Of a DNA stretch of 64,000 nt, positions 62,897 to 64,000 are shown piece after piece. Every line of letters starts with the position of its first letter. Positions within the stretch are counted from its first letter, which is position 1. This DNA is from Phymatolithon calcareum (Eukaryota > Rhodophyta > Florideophyceae > Hapalidiales): the NCBI GenBank assembly GCA_977006965.1, contig OZ345366.1, positions 2,604,001-2,668,000 on the forward strand, written 5' to 3'. The notes below the pieces were generated by a model, which did no database searches, was not told the origin of the DNA, and saw only the letters and a program-made list of their open reading frames with translations. Both the position numbers and the translations under genes were made by a program.

Positions 62897-64000
62897 GACT
62901 GACATGCCGAGCAGTTTTCGGAATACTGTTCTGATCATACTGAAACATCTAAAGATAACACTCAGCCTCAACTTTTTAATCACCTGACGAGAGTATGACG
63001 GGACGCTTTTGTACAACGCTCCCGCGCTGGTGCGCTTGTAGTGCAACAGTCTGTTTTGCATATATAAAAATACAGTACAGACTGTAGCACTTTTTTATCC
63101 TTTCACGTACAATAGTCCGTCTTCTCATTATTTTTCTCTTTTTCGTCAGGAATTCGTCCCACACGCACACGTATTCGAAACTCCCTGTCGCGAACTTACA
63201 AGTCTGCTCGCGTTGAACGGTTTCCCCAAGCGTATGTCGATGCGCTTGGATAATGTAAATGAAAATGTCTACACATTCTATTCAATCAAAATGAGAATAC
63301 GCGAAATGAATGAAGGAATGCTTATCGCAAATGAAGTAGGATACTCTCAGATTACAGCTTTTCACTGCACCTTTAATAGGTTCTAGCGAGCTTTTCGAAC
63401 GTATGTTGCAAGCGAGGAAGCCTTGCGAATATATTCCGGATTTATGGACGCGTTAGGTCCTCATTTCTAGGGTCTATCATATACCTAGAGATCGCACCCC
63501 TTGAAAATCTCCGTCCACCAACAAGACTCATCAAGAACGCAACTCAACTCATGGGTACAGGTTTTGTAACAAACGACACCGTACAGACTTCTTTGTTGTG
63601 CGGGGTGCCCTCAAGTGTGCTTTCACAACACACTTACCAATGCAACTACAACTGAGTTACGCTATACCAAAAACGCAGTTTTTAGCCTAATTTTCTATGG
63701 CGCCGCATGGGTGCACCTTTTCCACCATACCGGTTGTCGTTCTTCTTTTCGTCGAATTCTCCGCACTGCGGTCCCGCGTGACGACCACATAACTCTACAA
63801 GTATCACGTTCGTACAGCATGGTTCCCAGTCGAAGTTCAGCGTGGATGCAGATCTGACGCTCGCACGTGCTCGCACAGCGGCCCATGCGCGTGTGGCAAT
63901 TACATTTGCTGAGGAACTTTGTAAGACACGAGAAGCGCGTTCGCATGAAATCATTGACGGCCGTACGATATCCCCATTCCTGTGCGACGCTGCGTGGCAC
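62897..64000. other. no confident gene
   Basis: 63205-63260 (cggtttccccaagcgtatg...gcgcttggataatgtaaatg) may be a worn SINE-1 tail. 63395-63450 repeats gcgaggaagccttgcgaatat, as in retroposon ends. Frames at 63682-63954 and 63695-64000 (minus) overlap and lack domains; the latter runs off the window edge. Confidence 0.3.

Overview
This window looks like intergenic, transposon-dominated nuclear DNA of a eukaryote. There are no bacterial operons or ribosome binding sites. The coding frames are short and mostly broken. Retroposons with target-site duplications (TSDs), several hAT families and a chromoviral Ty3/gypsy wreck cover much of it. The few frames that look like host genes are intronless, with moderate to high GC. 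A TE-rich alga (for example a red alga) or another protist fits the gypsy and hAT protein style and the Cys-rich secreted protein. This is inference: no rRNA or plastid marker is present to settle it.

Layout. 1-7.3 kb: decayed ORFs, retroposon 3' ends, a short internally deleted LINE derivative (2553-2880) and an 88-bp palindrome (4432-4519). 7.3-10.5 kb: a 1.3-kb inverted duplication holding two identical, divergent copies of a secreted 17-cysteine protein built of two 98-residue modules. 10.7-20.2 kb: a hAT derivative, a decayed gypsy element on the minus strand (11.8-15.5 kb), SINE and hAT fragments, an unrecognised decayed polyprotein and an old LINE. 20.9-21.9 kb: a tandemly duplicated Ser/Pro-rich ORF. 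22-25.6 kb: a LINE broken by a 327-bp MITE, and a hAT element keeping only its N-terminal zinc-finger ORF. 26-27.7 kb: a RING protein and a pseudogene of a METTL2/6/8-type tRNA methyltransferase. 31-37 kb: frameshifted genes of unknown function, one cut by a second MITE copy. 41.4-45.8 kb: the fullest LINE copy (family A), with an apparent Tudor/agenet-like insertion inside its RNase H domain. 48.2-49.2 kb: a glycosylated four-span membrane protein, the best host gene. 50-64 kb: nested retroposons and hAT elements, including a roughly 5-kb inversion whose breakpoints lie in two inverted hAT copies.

Family names used here are local labels: LINE-A (has RNase H), LINE-B (no RNase H seen), SINE-1 (GC-rich modular head and 3' hairpin), hAT-A to hAT-E, and MITE-1. 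Elements with TSDs confirmed by eye: MITE-1 x3 (8 bp), hAT-B and hAT-D (8 bp), SINE-1 x3 full or truncated plus a 54-bp stub (13-16 bp), a 1.2-kb composite retroposon (17 bp) and a tRNA-derived SINE (about 8 bp). Most genes here act only for transposons. The probable working host genes are the twin secreted proteins, the membrane protein and perhaps the RING protein.
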